DNA from: Friedmanniella luteola
GTDB taxonomy: Bacteria > Actinomycetota > Actinomycetes > Propionibacteriales > Propionibacteriaceae
DNA: 64,000 nucleotides
Reading direction: 5' to 3'
NCBI RefSeq assembly: GCF_900105065.1
Contig: NZ_LT629749.1
Location: forward strand, 2,914,001 to 2,978,000
Of this stretch, positions 8,801 through 17,863 are shown in pieces. Positions within the stretch are counted from its first letter, which is position 1; the number at the start of each line of letters is the position of its first letter. The notes beneath the pieces were generated by a model. It ran no database searches. It saw nothing but the letters and a program-made list of their open reading frames with translations, and was not told the DNA's origin. Made by a program: the position numbers and the translations under genes.

Positions 8801-8913
8801 TACGGAGCGGCTGCTCGGCGACTGGCTGCCAACCACTCCACCCAGCTACTCGGCCTACAGCCTCTTGATTCCGCTCGTCTGGCTTTGGCAGTCCCCAGGC
8901 TGTCCCTGGTGGC

Positions 8914-9303
8914 TCAGTCGGTGATGGTGTCGGTCGCTTGGGACCACCGGCAGCGCCAAGCTTTGCCCTCGCGCTGGTAGACGTCGAGATGCCAGCACGC
9001 GAGGTGACCGGGAGTGCCGCCCCCGACGCTGATCTCGATCTCTGACCGGTAGCGCAGCACAGCCAGGTGAAGGTCCGGAATGACCTCGATCGGCGTGACG
9101 GGGGCGAAGCGCAGGTAGTTGATGGTGCCGTCGACCAGCCCGTCCAGGTAGTGCTGCCTGCTCCAGACGTCCCCGCTGGGCGTGCACAGGACGAAGCTTG
9201 AGGCGTGGAGTTCGTCCAGCATCTCGGCGTTGCCCGCGACAACGGCCGCGAGACGTTGCGTCTCCAATTCTCGAAGCCGGGCGGACTCAGAGTTGGCGGC
9301 CAT
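8914..9303 (-). CDS. SnoaL/NTF2-like (DUF4440-type) protein
   Basis: A 129-residue protein with the cone-shaped NTF2-like layout: N-terminal helix RLRELETQRLAAVVAGNAEML, the ELHASSFVLCTPSGDVWSRQHYLDGL segment, then beta strands INYLRFAPVTPIEVI, HLAVLRYRSEIEIS and ACWHLDVYQREGKAWRCRWSQATD. Proteins of this group are small cytoplasmic enzymes or binding proteins such as ketosteroid isomerase-like folds; the specific substrate cannot be inferred. Start ATG at 9303. Stands alone. Confidence 0.85.
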   Translation of the reverse strand: MAANSESARLRELETQRLAAVVAGNAEMLDELHASSFVLCTPSGDVWSRQHYLDGLVDGTINYLRFAPVTPIEVIPDLHLAVLRYRSEIEISVGGGTPGHLACWHLDVYQREGKAWRCRWSQATDTITD

Positions 9304-9387
9304 GCCGAACGCTAACCCCGTCTCGGTCAGCCTTCCGCTTGCGGCGCACCGGTAGACCGTCCATTCTTGGGGATCCTGCGCGAACGG

Positions 9388-9573
9388 CTAGGAAGCCCGG
9401 TCCATGCGGCATTGCGCAGCGCGGCTTCGGGCTAGCCCGAGCGACGTCAGCGTAGACAAGAGCAGTAGGCCCGCTGCGAGACCAAGGGTGACGATGAAGA
9501 AGAGAGCACCTAGGGCACCTGCGAGGTACTGGGCTCGAGGGCTACGTGCGCTCGGTAGAGGCGCGCGATTCAC
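9388..9573 (-). CDS. Possible small membrane protein, about 61 residues
   Basis: From GTG 9573 the frame encodes a basic N-terminus (NRAPLPSARSPRAQYLAG), one strong transmembrane helix (ALGALFFIVTLGLAAGLLLL) and a basic tail. There is no good ribosome binding site, and the frame further upstream is translated repeat. The membrane segment is the only support. Confidence 0.35.
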   Translation of the reverse strand: MNRAPLPSARSPRAQYLAGALGALFFIVTLGLAAGLLLLSTLTSLGLARSRAAQCRMDRAS

Positions 9574-9644
9574 GCAAGCAAGGTAGCGCGGGTGGGTGGG
9601 TCGGGACGCCGGAACTGCCAGCAATCCCTGCGGCGCGTAGGCCG

Positions 9645-9711
9645 GTCGGCCACTGACGTGCTCCGCACGAGGGTCGGCCACTGACCTGTCCCGCACGAGG
9701 GTCGGCCGCTT
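9645..9711. repeat. Repeat cluster 8 (2-3 units)
   Basis: One full GTGCTCCGCACGAGGGTCGG unit, one CTGTCCCGCACGAGG unit and a trailing partial, between two minus-strand genes. Confidence 0.93.
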
Positions 9712-9744
9712 GATCCACCAAGGGACGGGTCGCCTTGAAAAGAG

Positions 9745-10548
9745 CTAGCTGGTGCGCGGGTCTGACGGTAGGAATCGGGTCCACGCAGTCCGCTCGACGA
9801 CTCGGAAGCCGGCTCGCACGAGGTTGCGCGCACTCGGTGAATTCGCCGCAGCGGTGGCCGTAGCGCACCTGGCCCCCGCCGCAGCGGCCACCCCCAGCCG
9901 ATACCGCAGCAGCTCGGCTTGGACACCGGCGCCGCGGTGCTGGGTGAGGGTGGCCGCGCCACCCAGGACGACCCACTCTCCGTGGATGGACAGCGCGGCG
10001 GCGCCTACCGGCGTACTGCCGTCCCAGGCGAGAAATCCGCGAATCGCTCCCATCGAGTGCTCCGCCCTGACGAAGCGCTCGACGGTTTCCGAGGCGGCGT
10101 ATCCGGCGGTCAACACGTCCAAGAAGGTCGCCCGTTCGGCGGCGCTGACCACCTCAGTCACCGTCAACCGGCTGGTAGTGAGCGCCACATCGTCAGCCGA
10201 TAGGTCCAGGACAGCGAGCGGCCTGAGCCCCGTCGCCACGAACCCGAGGCTGGCCAGGAGCCGGGAAACTTCCGGGGCCACCGATCCGGTCACCACGCAG
10301 GTCGGCGGCATGCCGGTGGCTCGAAGGTGGTCCAGCACGGGCGAAAGGTCGGCCGTAGAGGACTCGTCCAATACCGTGATCGAGTTCAGAAAGCCCAAGC
10401 CAACGGCGGTCGTCATCACCACACGCAAGCCGCGGACTTTCGCCGTCCCGAACGTTCCGGGCAGCCCGGCAGTGGTGGCTGCAGCGCAGGCGAGCTCGAA
10501 CCGCTCGTGCAGGCTCGACTCAGCGCCAGCGAGGTCCATGACCCTCAT
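9745..10548 (-). CDS. GNAT-family N-acetyltransferase
   Basis: 267 residues. The acetyl-CoA pyrophosphate loop is visible as TQHRGAGVQAELLRYRLG (about residues 198-215), preceded by the WVVLGGAATL strand and followed by ATAAANSPSARNLVRAGFRVVER, the motif B helix-strand typical of GNAT enzymes. The N-terminal half (residues 1-120) is a degenerate second GNAT-like lobe (LDHLRATGMPPTCVVTGSVAPEVSRLLASLGF), so the protein is probably of the tandem GNAT type. Substrate unknown. Its 5' end abuts repeat array 9, and the epimerase gene lies divergently beyond it. Confidence 0.87.
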   Translation of the reverse strand: MRVMDLAGAESSLHERFELACAAATTAGLPGTFGTAKVRGLRVVMTTAVGLGFLNSITVLDESSTADLSPVLDHLRATGMPPTCVVTGSVAPEVSRLLASLGFVATGLRPLAVLDLSADDVALTTSRLTVTEVVSAAERATFLDVLTAGYAASETVERFVRAEHSMGAIRGFLAWDGSTPVGAAALSIHGEWVVLGGAATLTQHRGAGVQAELLRYRLGVAAAAGARCATATAAANSPSARNLVRAGFRVVERTAWTRFLPSDPRTS

Positions 10549-10587
10549 CGTGCTCTACTTCGTCTCGGCCCGGGACGTTGTCACTGT

Positions 10588-10976
10588 TCCGCGCAGCGGT
10601 CGGCCACTGATCGTGCTCCGCACGAGGGTCGTCCACTGATCGTGCTCCGCACGAGGGTCGTCCACTGATCGTGCTCCGCACGAGGGTCGTCCACTGATCG
10701 TGCTCCGCACGAGGGTCGTCCACTGACGTGCTCCGCACGAGGGTCGTCCACTGACGTGCTCCGCACGAGGGTCGTCCACTGACGTGCTCCGCACGAGGGT
10801 CGTCCACTGACGTGCTCCGCACGAGGGTCGTCCACTGACGTGCTCCGCACGAGGGTCGTCCACTGACGTGCTCCGCACGAGGGTCGTCCACTGACGTGCT
10901 CCGCACGAGGGTCGACTACTGAGTGCGCCCCGCACAACGGTCGGCTACTAGATGCGTCCCGCACACGTTCGGCTAC
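10588..10976. repeat. Repeat array 9, the longest (about 13-14 units)
   Basis: After one decayed unit come four 29-bp units (GATCGTGCTCCGCACGAGG) and then seven 28-bp units (GACGTGCTCCGCACGAGG), finishing with two decayed GCGTCCCGCAC-form units. The single inserted T in the 29-bp block marks a sub-array that expanded on its own. It fills a divergent intergenic region, so it cannot be a terminator for either gene. Confidence 0.97.
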
Positions 10977-11063
10977 CAGCACGGCACTTCCTCACGGCTC
11001 GATGGGAACCCACAAGCTTGGTGCCCGAGGTGCGGCTAGCTGGGACCGGGATAGGTTGGCGGT

Positions 11064-11936
11064 ATGGCACGTGTGGTGGTGACAGGAGGTTCGGGCAAGC
11101 TCGGACGGGCGGTCGTGGATGAGCTCGTCGAGCACGGCTGGGACGTGGTGGTCTTCGACCGGGCCCGACCGCCAGCGGAGAAGGCCAACGCGGCGGCGAC
11201 ATACATCCCGATCGACCTCACCGACTACGGACAGGTCCTCGACGCCTTCCTCGGCGTGCAGGAGCGGTATGACCACGTGGACGCCCTGGTGCACCTCGCG
11301 GCCATCCCGGCGCCGGGGATCGTGCCGGACCACGCCACCTTCGCCAACAACATGAACGGCAGCTGGAACGTCTACTCTGCAGCCCGCCGGGCCGGCGCCA
11401 CGACGATCGTCTGGGCCTCCAGCGAAACCGTGCTCGGGCTGCCCTTCGACGAGCCGCCGCCCTATGCCCCGGTCGACGAGGAGTACCCGCCGCGGCCGAA
11501 CTCGACCTACTCCTTGGTAAAGGCGCTCGAGGAGCGGATGGCCGAGCAGCTCTGCCGCTGGGACCCGCAGCTGACCATGATCGGGCTGCGCTTCTCGAAC
11601 GTGATGGAGCCGGCCGACTACGGGTCGTTCCCGTCCTTCGACGCCGACCCGCTGACTCGCAAGTGGAATCTCTGGGGCTACATCGACGCTCGCGACGGCG
11701 CTCAGGCCGTCCGCCTCGGGCTCGTGTCCGACCTCACCGGCGCCGAGGTCTTCGTGATCGCGAACGACGACACCGTCATGAGCCGGTCCAGCGCCTCGCT
11801 GATGGCGGAGGTCTTCCCCGGTGTCGAGCTCCGGCACGAGCTGGGGGAACACGAGACGCTGCTGGGTAACGCGAAGGCCAAGCGACTGCTCGGGTTCGCG
11901 CCGAGCCACAGCTGGCGGGACACCGTCATCGCCTGA
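11064..11936 (+). CDS. NAD-dependent epimerase/dehydratase (extended SDR)
   Basis: Starts ATG 11064. The Rossmann glycine motif is VTGGSGKLG (residues 6-14), with an acidic residue ending strand 2 (VVVFD), ALVHLAAIPAPG as the strand-4 motif, and the catalytic Tyr149-x3-Lys153 in TYSLVK. An upstream Ser in WASSETVLG completes the triad. The C-terminus has the GYIDARDGAQAVRLGL and HSWRD motifs of NAD(P)-dependent sugar or uronate epimerases/dehydrogenases. At 290 residues it is of usual length. The product is a cytoplasmic sugar-nucleotide or carbohydrate oxidoreductase; the substrate cannot be told. Confidence 0.9.
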   Translation: MARVVVTGGSGKLGRAVVDELVEHGWDVVVFDRARPPAEKANAAATYIPIDLTDYGQVLDAFLGVQERYDHVDALVHLAAIPAPGIVPDHATFANNMNGSWNVYSAARRAGATTIVWASSETVLGLPFDEPPPYAPVDEEYPPRPNSTYSLVKALEERMAEQLCRWDPQLTMIGLRFSNVMEPADYGSFPSFDADPLTRKWNLWGYIDARDGAQAVRLGLVSDLTGAEVFVIANDDTVMSRSSASLMAEVFPGVELRHELGEHETLLGNAKAKRLLGFAPSHSWRDTVIA

Positions 11937-12985
11937 CCGGGCTGGGCGAGCCGCGTTGGACGACAGGGCTTAACTCCATCACCGGCGTCCGGAGGCTGAC
12001 AGGTGGGCTTCGACGGCCGTTCACGAGTCGTCAAGGAGCGGGATCGCAGCGCGTTCGTCGAGCGGTAGCACCACCTTGACGCTGCACGGGACGCTCAGCC
12101 GCTCGACTAACTCAACCCTACTGCGCCTGACGTGAAGGAGAGGTTCAACCCTTGGGGACCGTGGCTATCCGAGCAACCCGGATGACGCACCAGGATGAGA
12201 AGCCATATGTCATCGGCAGTCAGGCATTCGGATGGGAGAGGAGCTGCTGGATCGTGGGGCAACAGTGGCGACAAGCTGCTTGTGATCGGCGTCCAGGAGG
12301 ACGGGATCGCCGATAATCTGCCGACTGGTGTCGATGCCAACGAGCATGGCGGCGAGTCCGGCACGGAGAGCGGCGTCGCCGGTGCGACCGGTGGATCCGT
12401 GGAGGAGCCGGGACTAAAGGAAGTCACGCCTCCAGCAGCGCCAGCCCGGCGCCATCCCCCCGGGATCGCCTGGACGGCCAACTCCGCGACCCGGGTCAGC
12501 AGAGCGGTCAGAGGGAGCCAGTTCGACGCCAATCCCGACAAGCCGGCCGAACTCGCCTGCAGGTCCTCCTGTTCGACCGCACGTTCCAATTGAAGCTCTG
12601 CTCTGCCTTGTCGCCGCTCGTCATACCCACCCGTCTCCGACCTGCTCCCGATCCAGGCACCGAGTCTGCCCGACAGCGCTGCCAACGGCGGCACGCGTCC
12701 GGCACCCCAGTCAGCTGGCGCGCACACCCCACCACGACCGACCCCAGATCGATCGGGATTCTCCAGGGCGTCACATCAGCGCGGCAGGACGTCCGACAAC
12801 ATGGTCGGAGAAGGACCTTAGTCCACCCACACACCGAGGACTGGGTCAGCGCCCCAGGTGACGGCCCACCCAACTGTCCGATGCTTGCTCCCTGAGGGAT
12901 GCCAGCGGAGCCGAACCTGGCGCGGCCCGTTGGCGCCCTCCTGACGGGCAGCGTCAGAGCGAAGTCGGCGGCTCGGACCGGAGGG
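11937..12985. other. Degenerate region, no intact gene
   Basis: About 1 kb with no supportable complete ORF. It contains the GAF-type remnant at 12458-12598. On the minus strand near 12195-12360 is a stretch reading AALRAGLAAMLVGIDTSRQI and continuing to a stop, which has protein-like composition but no intact start. It looks like decaying coding DNA. Confidence 0.6.
12458..12598 (-). pseudogene. 5' remnant of a GAF/ANTAR-type regulator gene
   Basis: The translated fragment EDLQASSAGLSGLASNWLPL followed by TALLTRVAELAVQAIPG matches the N-terminus typical of actinobacterial GAF-ANTAR proteins (an ..EDLQ.S.AGL.GL...LPELLTRVAE.AV.AIPGADGAG.. pattern). Immediately after AIPGG the frame loses all similarity, and no GAF core or ANTAR helices follow. 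A truncated copy is the simplest reading; similarity is from memory of the family, not from a search. Confidence 0.5.
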
Positions 12986-13435
12986 TCACGAGCGCCAGGC
13001 GGAATGGCTGGCAAGGGCAGCCAGCGCTCCGAGGGGTAGGGGTTCGGCCAGCGGGGGAAGCTGCCGCATTGACCACCACTCAGCATGGCGGACAACCAGG
13101 GTGTGATCACCTCGCTGGACACGGAATGCCTCGGCGCGGCACAGGAAGTACAAATCGATGGGAAGCTCATCGAGGTTCCGCCGAGGGGATGCGATGGGTC
13201 CGCTCAAGTGGCTGACGGACTGACCCGTTGCGGTCTCGATGGCCCGCCGCGCAGCCGCGGTGGGTTCCTCTCCAGGCTGGACGTCACCGAACGGAACCAC
13301 CCAACTCACCTCGTTGTGACCGGTGGTCCGGAAGAGCAGCACTCGTTGGGCGGCGTCGACCACGACCACGTGCACCACGGGACGAACCGGCACTGGTTCA
13401 CACATGCCAACCAGTGTGGCTGGCACGAGCGACAA
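12986..13435 (-). CDS. Nudix-fold protein with degenerate Nudix box
   Basis: The strand-loop layout VVHVVVVDAAQRVLLFRTTGH, VSWVVPFGDVQPGEEPTAAA and IDLYFLCRAEAF is that of a Nudix hydrolase. The Nudix box should read GX5EX7REUXEEXGU; here it is G-DVQPG-E-EPTAAAR-R-A-I-E-T-A-T-G. The conserved glutamates after the arginine that bind catalytic metal are Ala and Thr/Ala. A hydrolase without them should be inactive, so a ligand-binding role is possible. Start is either GTG 13435 or ATG 13405 (CEPVPVRPVVHV); neither has a strong ribosome binding site. Confidence 0.72.
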   Translation of the reverse strand: MSLVPATLVGMCEPVPVRPVVHVVVVDAAQRVLLFRTTGHNEVSWVVPFGDVQPGEEPTAAARRAIETATGQSVSHLSGPIASPRRNLDELPIDLYFLCRAEAFRVQRGDHTLVVRHAEWWSMRQLPPLAEPLPLGALAALASHSAWRS

Positions 13436-13723
13436 CCAGGTAGAACAGCCTGCCGCGAGCCTAGCGCCACAGCCGAGCGGAGAGCGCCCGTGCTAGCTGC
13501 CGTCCGGCCACTTTGACCTCAGCAGCGGGGGTTGCTCAATGCAGGTCGAAGGGCAGTCCTAGCTGCCTGGAGTCGACCACACACCCGTGGCTGTGCCCTG
13601 CGAGCGGGAGCGGCCTGCCACTTGGTGGCGAGGCCCTCTCCTTTGTCCTCACCGCGTGAACTGCCCATCGGGCTGGTTGTGAATGGACGAAAAGCCCGTG
13701 ATCTGGAGTAGTGGTTCCCGTGG

Positions 13724-15424
13724 CTACGCCAACGGTGCACGCCAAGTAAGGCGCCGTTGATGGGGGCCGGCGCTGGTGAGGGTGCACAGGCCGTCGAATT
13801 CTTCGGCTCGCTCTTCGAGATCGGCCCGAAGCGGGTAGGTCCAGTCTTCAATGGCGTTCGTACCGTGCTCGATGTTGTCAACGACGAGCCACCCGTCGAC
13901 GATCGAGATTTGGCATTCGAGGGCGTCGACCTCGATGTTGGAAGCGGCTTGGTGGGCAATGTCGTACACGACGGAGATAACCACCGGGATCAAGGAGTTA
14001 GGGATGGTGGCCGGCTGAGTGGTGTCGACAACGAGCTGCGGTTGAAAGTCCAGAGAGGCCGCGAGGGGAGAAAGAGAGGTTTGAAGTATGGACTCCAGAG
14101 CCCCGAGAGTTGTCGCGTCCGAGGGTGCCGGCTTGACGGTGGGGCGAAGGTGGCGGGCGAGCTCGTCGATGTCGGACACTGCTCGACGGAGGGTGGCAGC
14201 GGTAGTAGCCGCCGTTGTCTCTGCGACAAGGGTGTGGAGGGTGGTGTTCAGGGCGAACAGTCGCTGGAGGGTCTCGTCGTTGTGGGTTCTACTGATTCGA
14301 TCACGGTCTTCTAGCGTGGTAAGGCGGTGCTGGTCGGCGTCGACGCGTCCGAGCTGCCAGGCGAGTCCGGCCTGGTGAGCGATCAGCTCGGTCAGTTCAA
14401 TCTCTTCGGCAGTGAACGCTGGCGCTCCGTCGAGGCGCGTCAGCGTGAGGACGCCTTGAGGGTTATCACTGCTGAGCGGCACTACCAGATAGGGGCCAAG
14501 AGCGGCCTGCTGCCGGATCAAGGCGGCGTGCGGGTGCTGAAGCTGGGACACGGCCTGTTGGTGGCTTCGCCCGGTTCGGAGTGCCATGCCCGCAAGGCTC
14601 TCTACTGTGTTGTCGAACTGGGTTCCTCGAAGGCTCGCCGCGAGAGCGGGCTGGCTGCTCGAGCTGGCCGCGGCGACGCGAAGCACGTGCCCGTCGGCGG
14701 GCACGACGACGCAAACCAGGTCGGCGGTGTTCAGCGCGAGCAGGACTTCGGTAATGGTGGTGAGGGAGAGCCGTCGGCGGGAGACGAGGGTGGCAGTGAT
14801 CTGTCGGCTGGCGCGCATCCATTGCTGCCATCGCCGGTTACGATCGTTAACCCAGCCCTGAGCGAGGAGCAGCTCGGCCTCCGCCGCAAGGTCTTCGACC
14901 ACAAAACGGTCGTCCGCAGCCGGCGGAGCCATGGTCGCCCCCCAATCAAGAGTGAGCTCGCCGAACATCACGCCCTGCACCGCCATTGAAGCGATGAAGC
15001 GATCGTGCCTCCCGATCGCTGACCAGCCGGCAGTCCGCGAGGCGGACCCATCGGCGCCAGCATCGCCAAGTCCGTCATGGTGGCGAGACTGATCGCTCAG
15101 CGTGCTCAACCGTTGTTGCTGTCCGTCAGGTCGGTCCAGTACGAAAGTGGCGGCGACTCCAGGCAAAGTGGCCTCCAGCATCCTGAGTAGCTGAAGGGCG
15201 ACCTGATCTACTCCCAGGTCGTCGAGGAGCTGCGTCGCCCGTAGCCGGCGCATCATGGTGCCCAAGGCGTCCAAACGAATCTGCAGGAAAGCCGCGGCAG
15301 AATCGGAACCCTCGCCGAAGCGCAGCGGCCGAGCCGACTCGACAGCACCGGTCCAACCCGGAGCCGCCTGCTGATCGGGGGACGAAGAACCGGCCGAACC
15401 AGCGGTCCCGCCCGGACTGACCAC
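13724..15424 (-). CDS. GAF-domain sensor with degenerate histidine-kinase module
   Basis: 566 residues from GTG 15424, with GGAAGG upstream. Residues 45-195 look like a first GAF-like domain and 205-360 like a second (ITEVLLALNTADLVCVVVPA; YLVVPLSSDNPQGVLTLTR). Residues 370-425 align with the HisKA_3 helix of DosS-like kinases, where the usual EDRERIARDLHD..IQRLF is here EDRDRISRTHNDETLQRLF. The phosphorylatable His position is Asn382, with a His one residue earlier. The last 95 residues have the shape of the HATPase but lack an N-box Asn (VVYDIAHQAA) and the glycine-rich G boxes. A sensor or partner protein rather than an active kinase is likely. Divergent from the PAS gene at 15575. Confidence 0.78.
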   Translation of the reverse strand: MVSPGGTAGSAGSSSPDQQAAPGWTGAVESARPLRFGEGSDSAAAFLQIRLDALGTMMRRLRATQLLDDLGVDQVALQLLRMLEATLPGVAATFVLDRPDGQQQRLSTLSDQSRHHDGLGDAGADGSASRTAGWSAIGRHDRFIASMAVQGVMFGELTLDWGATMAPPAADDRFVVEDLAAEAELLLAQGWVNDRNRRWQQWMRASRQITATLVSRRRLSLTTITEVLLALNTADLVCVVVPADGHVLRVAAASSSSQPALAASLRGTQFDNTVESLAGMALRTGRSHQQAVSQLQHPHAALIRQQAALGPYLVVPLSSDNPQGVLTLTRLDGAPAFTAEEIELTELIAHQAGLAWQLGRVDADQHRLTTLEDRDRISRTHNDETLQRLFALNTTLHTLVAETTAATTAATLRRAVSDIDELARHLRPTVKPAPSDATTLGALESILQTSLSPLAASLDFQPQLVVDTTQPATIPNSLIPVVISVVYDIAHQAASNIEVDALECQISIVDGWLVVDNIEHGTNAIEDWTYPLRADLEERAEEFDGLCTLTSAGPHQRRLTWRAPLA

Positions 15425-15574
15425 CGTGCCAACCTTCCCCGTCGACCACCGACGATCCTTGATCTCGCATCTCGTCGGCAGGCTACTCTTGCCTCACGCG
15501 AACCACCGACAGGTTCCCTCGTCGTCACCGTCGCGTTCCAGTTCAGGCTCGGGGCGGACCTACCGGAGAACTAC

Positions 15575-17041
15575 GTGGACGCCAGCGCAACGCGCCCGAA
15601 CGGATCGGGCGAGCGTGCCCGTCCTGCGCCGGACCCCAACCCGCCCCCTGAGGGCATCGAAAGACTGGTCGGGCCATGGCTTGATCTCATGCCTGCGGCA
15701 GTACTGCTGGTCGACCACAGCCTGCGTTGTGTCGCGGCTAACCCGGCAGCCGCCCAGTGGGCCGGAGCGACCGCTCCAGGCGATCTCGTCGGCCATGCGC
15801 TCGATGACCTGGCTCCGGACGGGGTGATGGTTGCAGATCAAGGCTACCTGAGGGCTGCGCTGTCGGGCGCCCCTCAGCAGTTTCAGCGAACCCTGCTCGA
15901 CCCCGACGGCGGAGTGCGACACGCCCAACTCAGCTTCACGCCCTATCGCTCGAGCGGCGAGAAAACCGCTGGGGTCGTGGTGCACATGGTCGACATCACC
16001 GAGCGGGTCAACACCGAGGCGCAAATGCGTCGGCAGAGCGAACTGCGGGCCGGACAGCGCGAGCGCGCGCTGCTTGCGAGCAGAATGACCAGTGAAGTGA
16101 TGCACCCACTTTTCGGTGCCACCTTGGACCTCAGCGGTTTGATGCAGCACGCCGATCCGACTGTTCGTCGCCAAGCAGCAAAATCCATTAGCGGTATCGA
16201 CGCCGTGTTGACGGCAATCCGGTCCATCCTCCGCCTCGAGCGCGCCGAACCCGATACACCGGCCGGGGACGGACCACAGAACCTGGGGGCGTCGTACGCG
16301 CTGACGGCTGAGATCGTCGCCGCGAACGTCGCTGACCTGATCACCGTCCAAGACAGCGACGGTTGCTACCGGTGGGTCAGCCCGTCGTCATTAAGTGTCA
16401 CCGGCTGGTTGCCCGAGCAACTGCTCGGACAACCGCATCCGGAGTTCATCCACCCCGACGACCGACGAATCCTCGAAAGGGGCAAGGCAGCCAACGATCG
16501 CCAGACCGCAGTGGCCGTCGAATACCGCTACCGCCGCCCTGATGGCACTTACCGCTGGGTAGAAGACACGGCGCAGCCACTCGCGCCCAATTCTGCTCAC
16601 CACATGGTGATCGTCACCACCCGCGACATCACGGAACGCCGCCACCTCCAAGCAGCCCTAGCCGAGGCCAAGGACACCCTGGAGCAAGCTTTCACCGCAG
16701 CCCCCATCGGAATGGCCTTAGTCGGACCCGACGGACGCTGGCTCACCGTGAACCCCGCCGTCGCCGCCATCACCGGCCGCACTCAGGACCAACTGCTCGC
16801 CAGCACGTTCCAAGACATCACCCACCCCGACGACCTCAACCTCGACCTGGAGCTCCTCGCCGAAGTAGTCGATGGGCATCGTGACCGCTACCAAATGACC
16901 AAGCGCTACGTCCACATCGACGGCCATGCTGTGTGGGTGCAGCTCAACGTCGCCTGCCTACGCAACCCCGACACCTCAGTCAGGTTCTTCATCTCCCAAA
17001 TCGTACCCATCGCTACCCCACCCGAGGCCGCGGCTACGTGA
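15575..17041 (+). CDS. Multi-PAS sensor with DHp-like helix lacking the histidine
   Basis: 488 residues from GTG 15575. PAS1 about residues 30-145 (ends VVHMVDITER), PAS2 245-360 (WLPEQLLGQPHPEFIHPDDR; VTTRDITERR) and PAS3 365-480 (GRTQDQLLASTFQDITHPDD). Between PAS1 and PAS2, residues 160-225 (RERALLASRMTSEVMHPLFG then SISGIDAVLTAIRSILRLE) have the length and hydrophobic pattern of a DosS-type dimerisation helix pair, with the histidine position replaced (Thr/Ser). There is no ATPase domain and no output domain. It probably senses a ligand or redox state and works by protein contact. It shares a 150-bp divergent promoter region with the degenerate kinase at 13724. Confidence 0.82.
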   Translation: MDASATRPNGSGERARPAPDPNPPPEGIERLVGPWLDLMPAAVLLVDHSLRCVAANPAAAQWAGATAPGDLVGHALDDLAPDGVMVADQGYLRAALSGAPQQFQRTLLDPDGGVRHAQLSFTPYRSSGEKTAGVVVHMVDITERVNTEAQMRRQSELRAGQRERALLASRMTSEVMHPLFGATLDLSGLMQHADPTVRRQAAKSISGIDAVLTAIRSILRLERAEPDTPAGDGPQNLGASYALTAEIVAANVADLITVQDSDGCYRWVSPSSLSVTGWLPEQLLGQPHPEFIHPDDRRILERGKAANDRQTAVAVEYRYRRPDGTYRWVEDTAQPLAPNSAHHMVIVTTRDITERRHLQAALAEAKDTLEQAFTAAPIGMALVGPDGRWLTVNPAVAAITGRTQDQLLASTFQDITHPDDLNLDLELLAEVVDGHRDRYQMTKRYVHIDGHAVWVQLNVACLRNPDTSVRFFISQIVPIATPPEAAAT

Positions 17042-17863
17042 CAAAATCGATCCGAAAGGCGGCCACAACAAGCCAGAGGTCCCACTCAATACACTTCACT
17101 TCCAGACTTGCCACTCGGCCCCCATTTGGCCTCCACCTCTTTTCAGCGTTCGCAGCTTCGAAGCCAGCCGTGCACTGCGATACTGTCGCTCGACTATCCC
17201 CGACCGACCCAGCCCGGAATACCAGCCTGCGGGGTGCTGAAGGGCCCCGTCAAGTCGAGTGCTTGTGCCGAGGTCGACCTGGTAAGACCCTTCGGCAATC
17301 TCGCGATCCGAGCTGCGCCTCAGGCCGACGAACAATATAATCATCAGGGGCATACTGAGGTCCGAGCGCGCCCAAAAATTCTATGAACGACCCAGGAAGC
17401 TCTCGTACCGGAGCCCAGACAGAGGGAGTGGCCACGTCGGGACTCCTAGGCTACACAGCCTCCATGAGTCGCTCATTCCTCCGAGGAGTTGCAATCCCAC
17501 GCCATCCCCCGAAAGCACGGCATGAACAGCCAGCTAGGCGGACGTGCCTCCAGCGGGTCAAGCTTGTTGTCTTCATAGGGCGAATTTTGAGTCGCAGCAG
17601 AACCTATCTCAGCTGTCGCGAACAGTCGACACCCTCGGCCGACGCCCAATAAGTACGACGCTGGTCGTCCAACCGCCCACCTCCGGCCATAGCCGTCGCC
17701 AGATGATCAGTTCACGATGATCAAGCACTGCCATACGAATACCACTTGCTCAGTAGGTTGTTTGCGCTCGGGAGCGCACCTGCTGGCGGCAAAGCGAAAC
17801 TTCGTCGTCGGTCCGTACCTCAAATTATATATACTCGCAGCTAGACCTCTTGGAAGTCGATAG
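17042..17863. other. Gene-free stretch
   Basis: About 820 bp with only short, poorly supported ORFs on both strands. An AT-rich patch (AAATTATATATACTCG) near 17820-17836 is unusual for this DNA and could be a promoter for an unannotated transcript or a foreign scar. No gene, RNA or repeat recognised. Confidence 0.45.

Noticed and set aside
9388-9696. 102-codon version of the small membrane protein
   Set aside because: Its first 41 codons are translated repeat cluster 8; only the shorter form from 9573 is kept, at low confidence.
3532-10976. Repeat hairpins as transcription terminators
   Set aside because: They also occupy divergent promoter regions, and real terminators (such as 3415-3448) are separate.
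12107-12727. 206-codon ORF on the minus strand as an intact gene
   Set aside because: Only a 47-codon stretch resembles a GAF protein; the rest is low-complexity and frame similarity is lost, so it is reported as a remnant.
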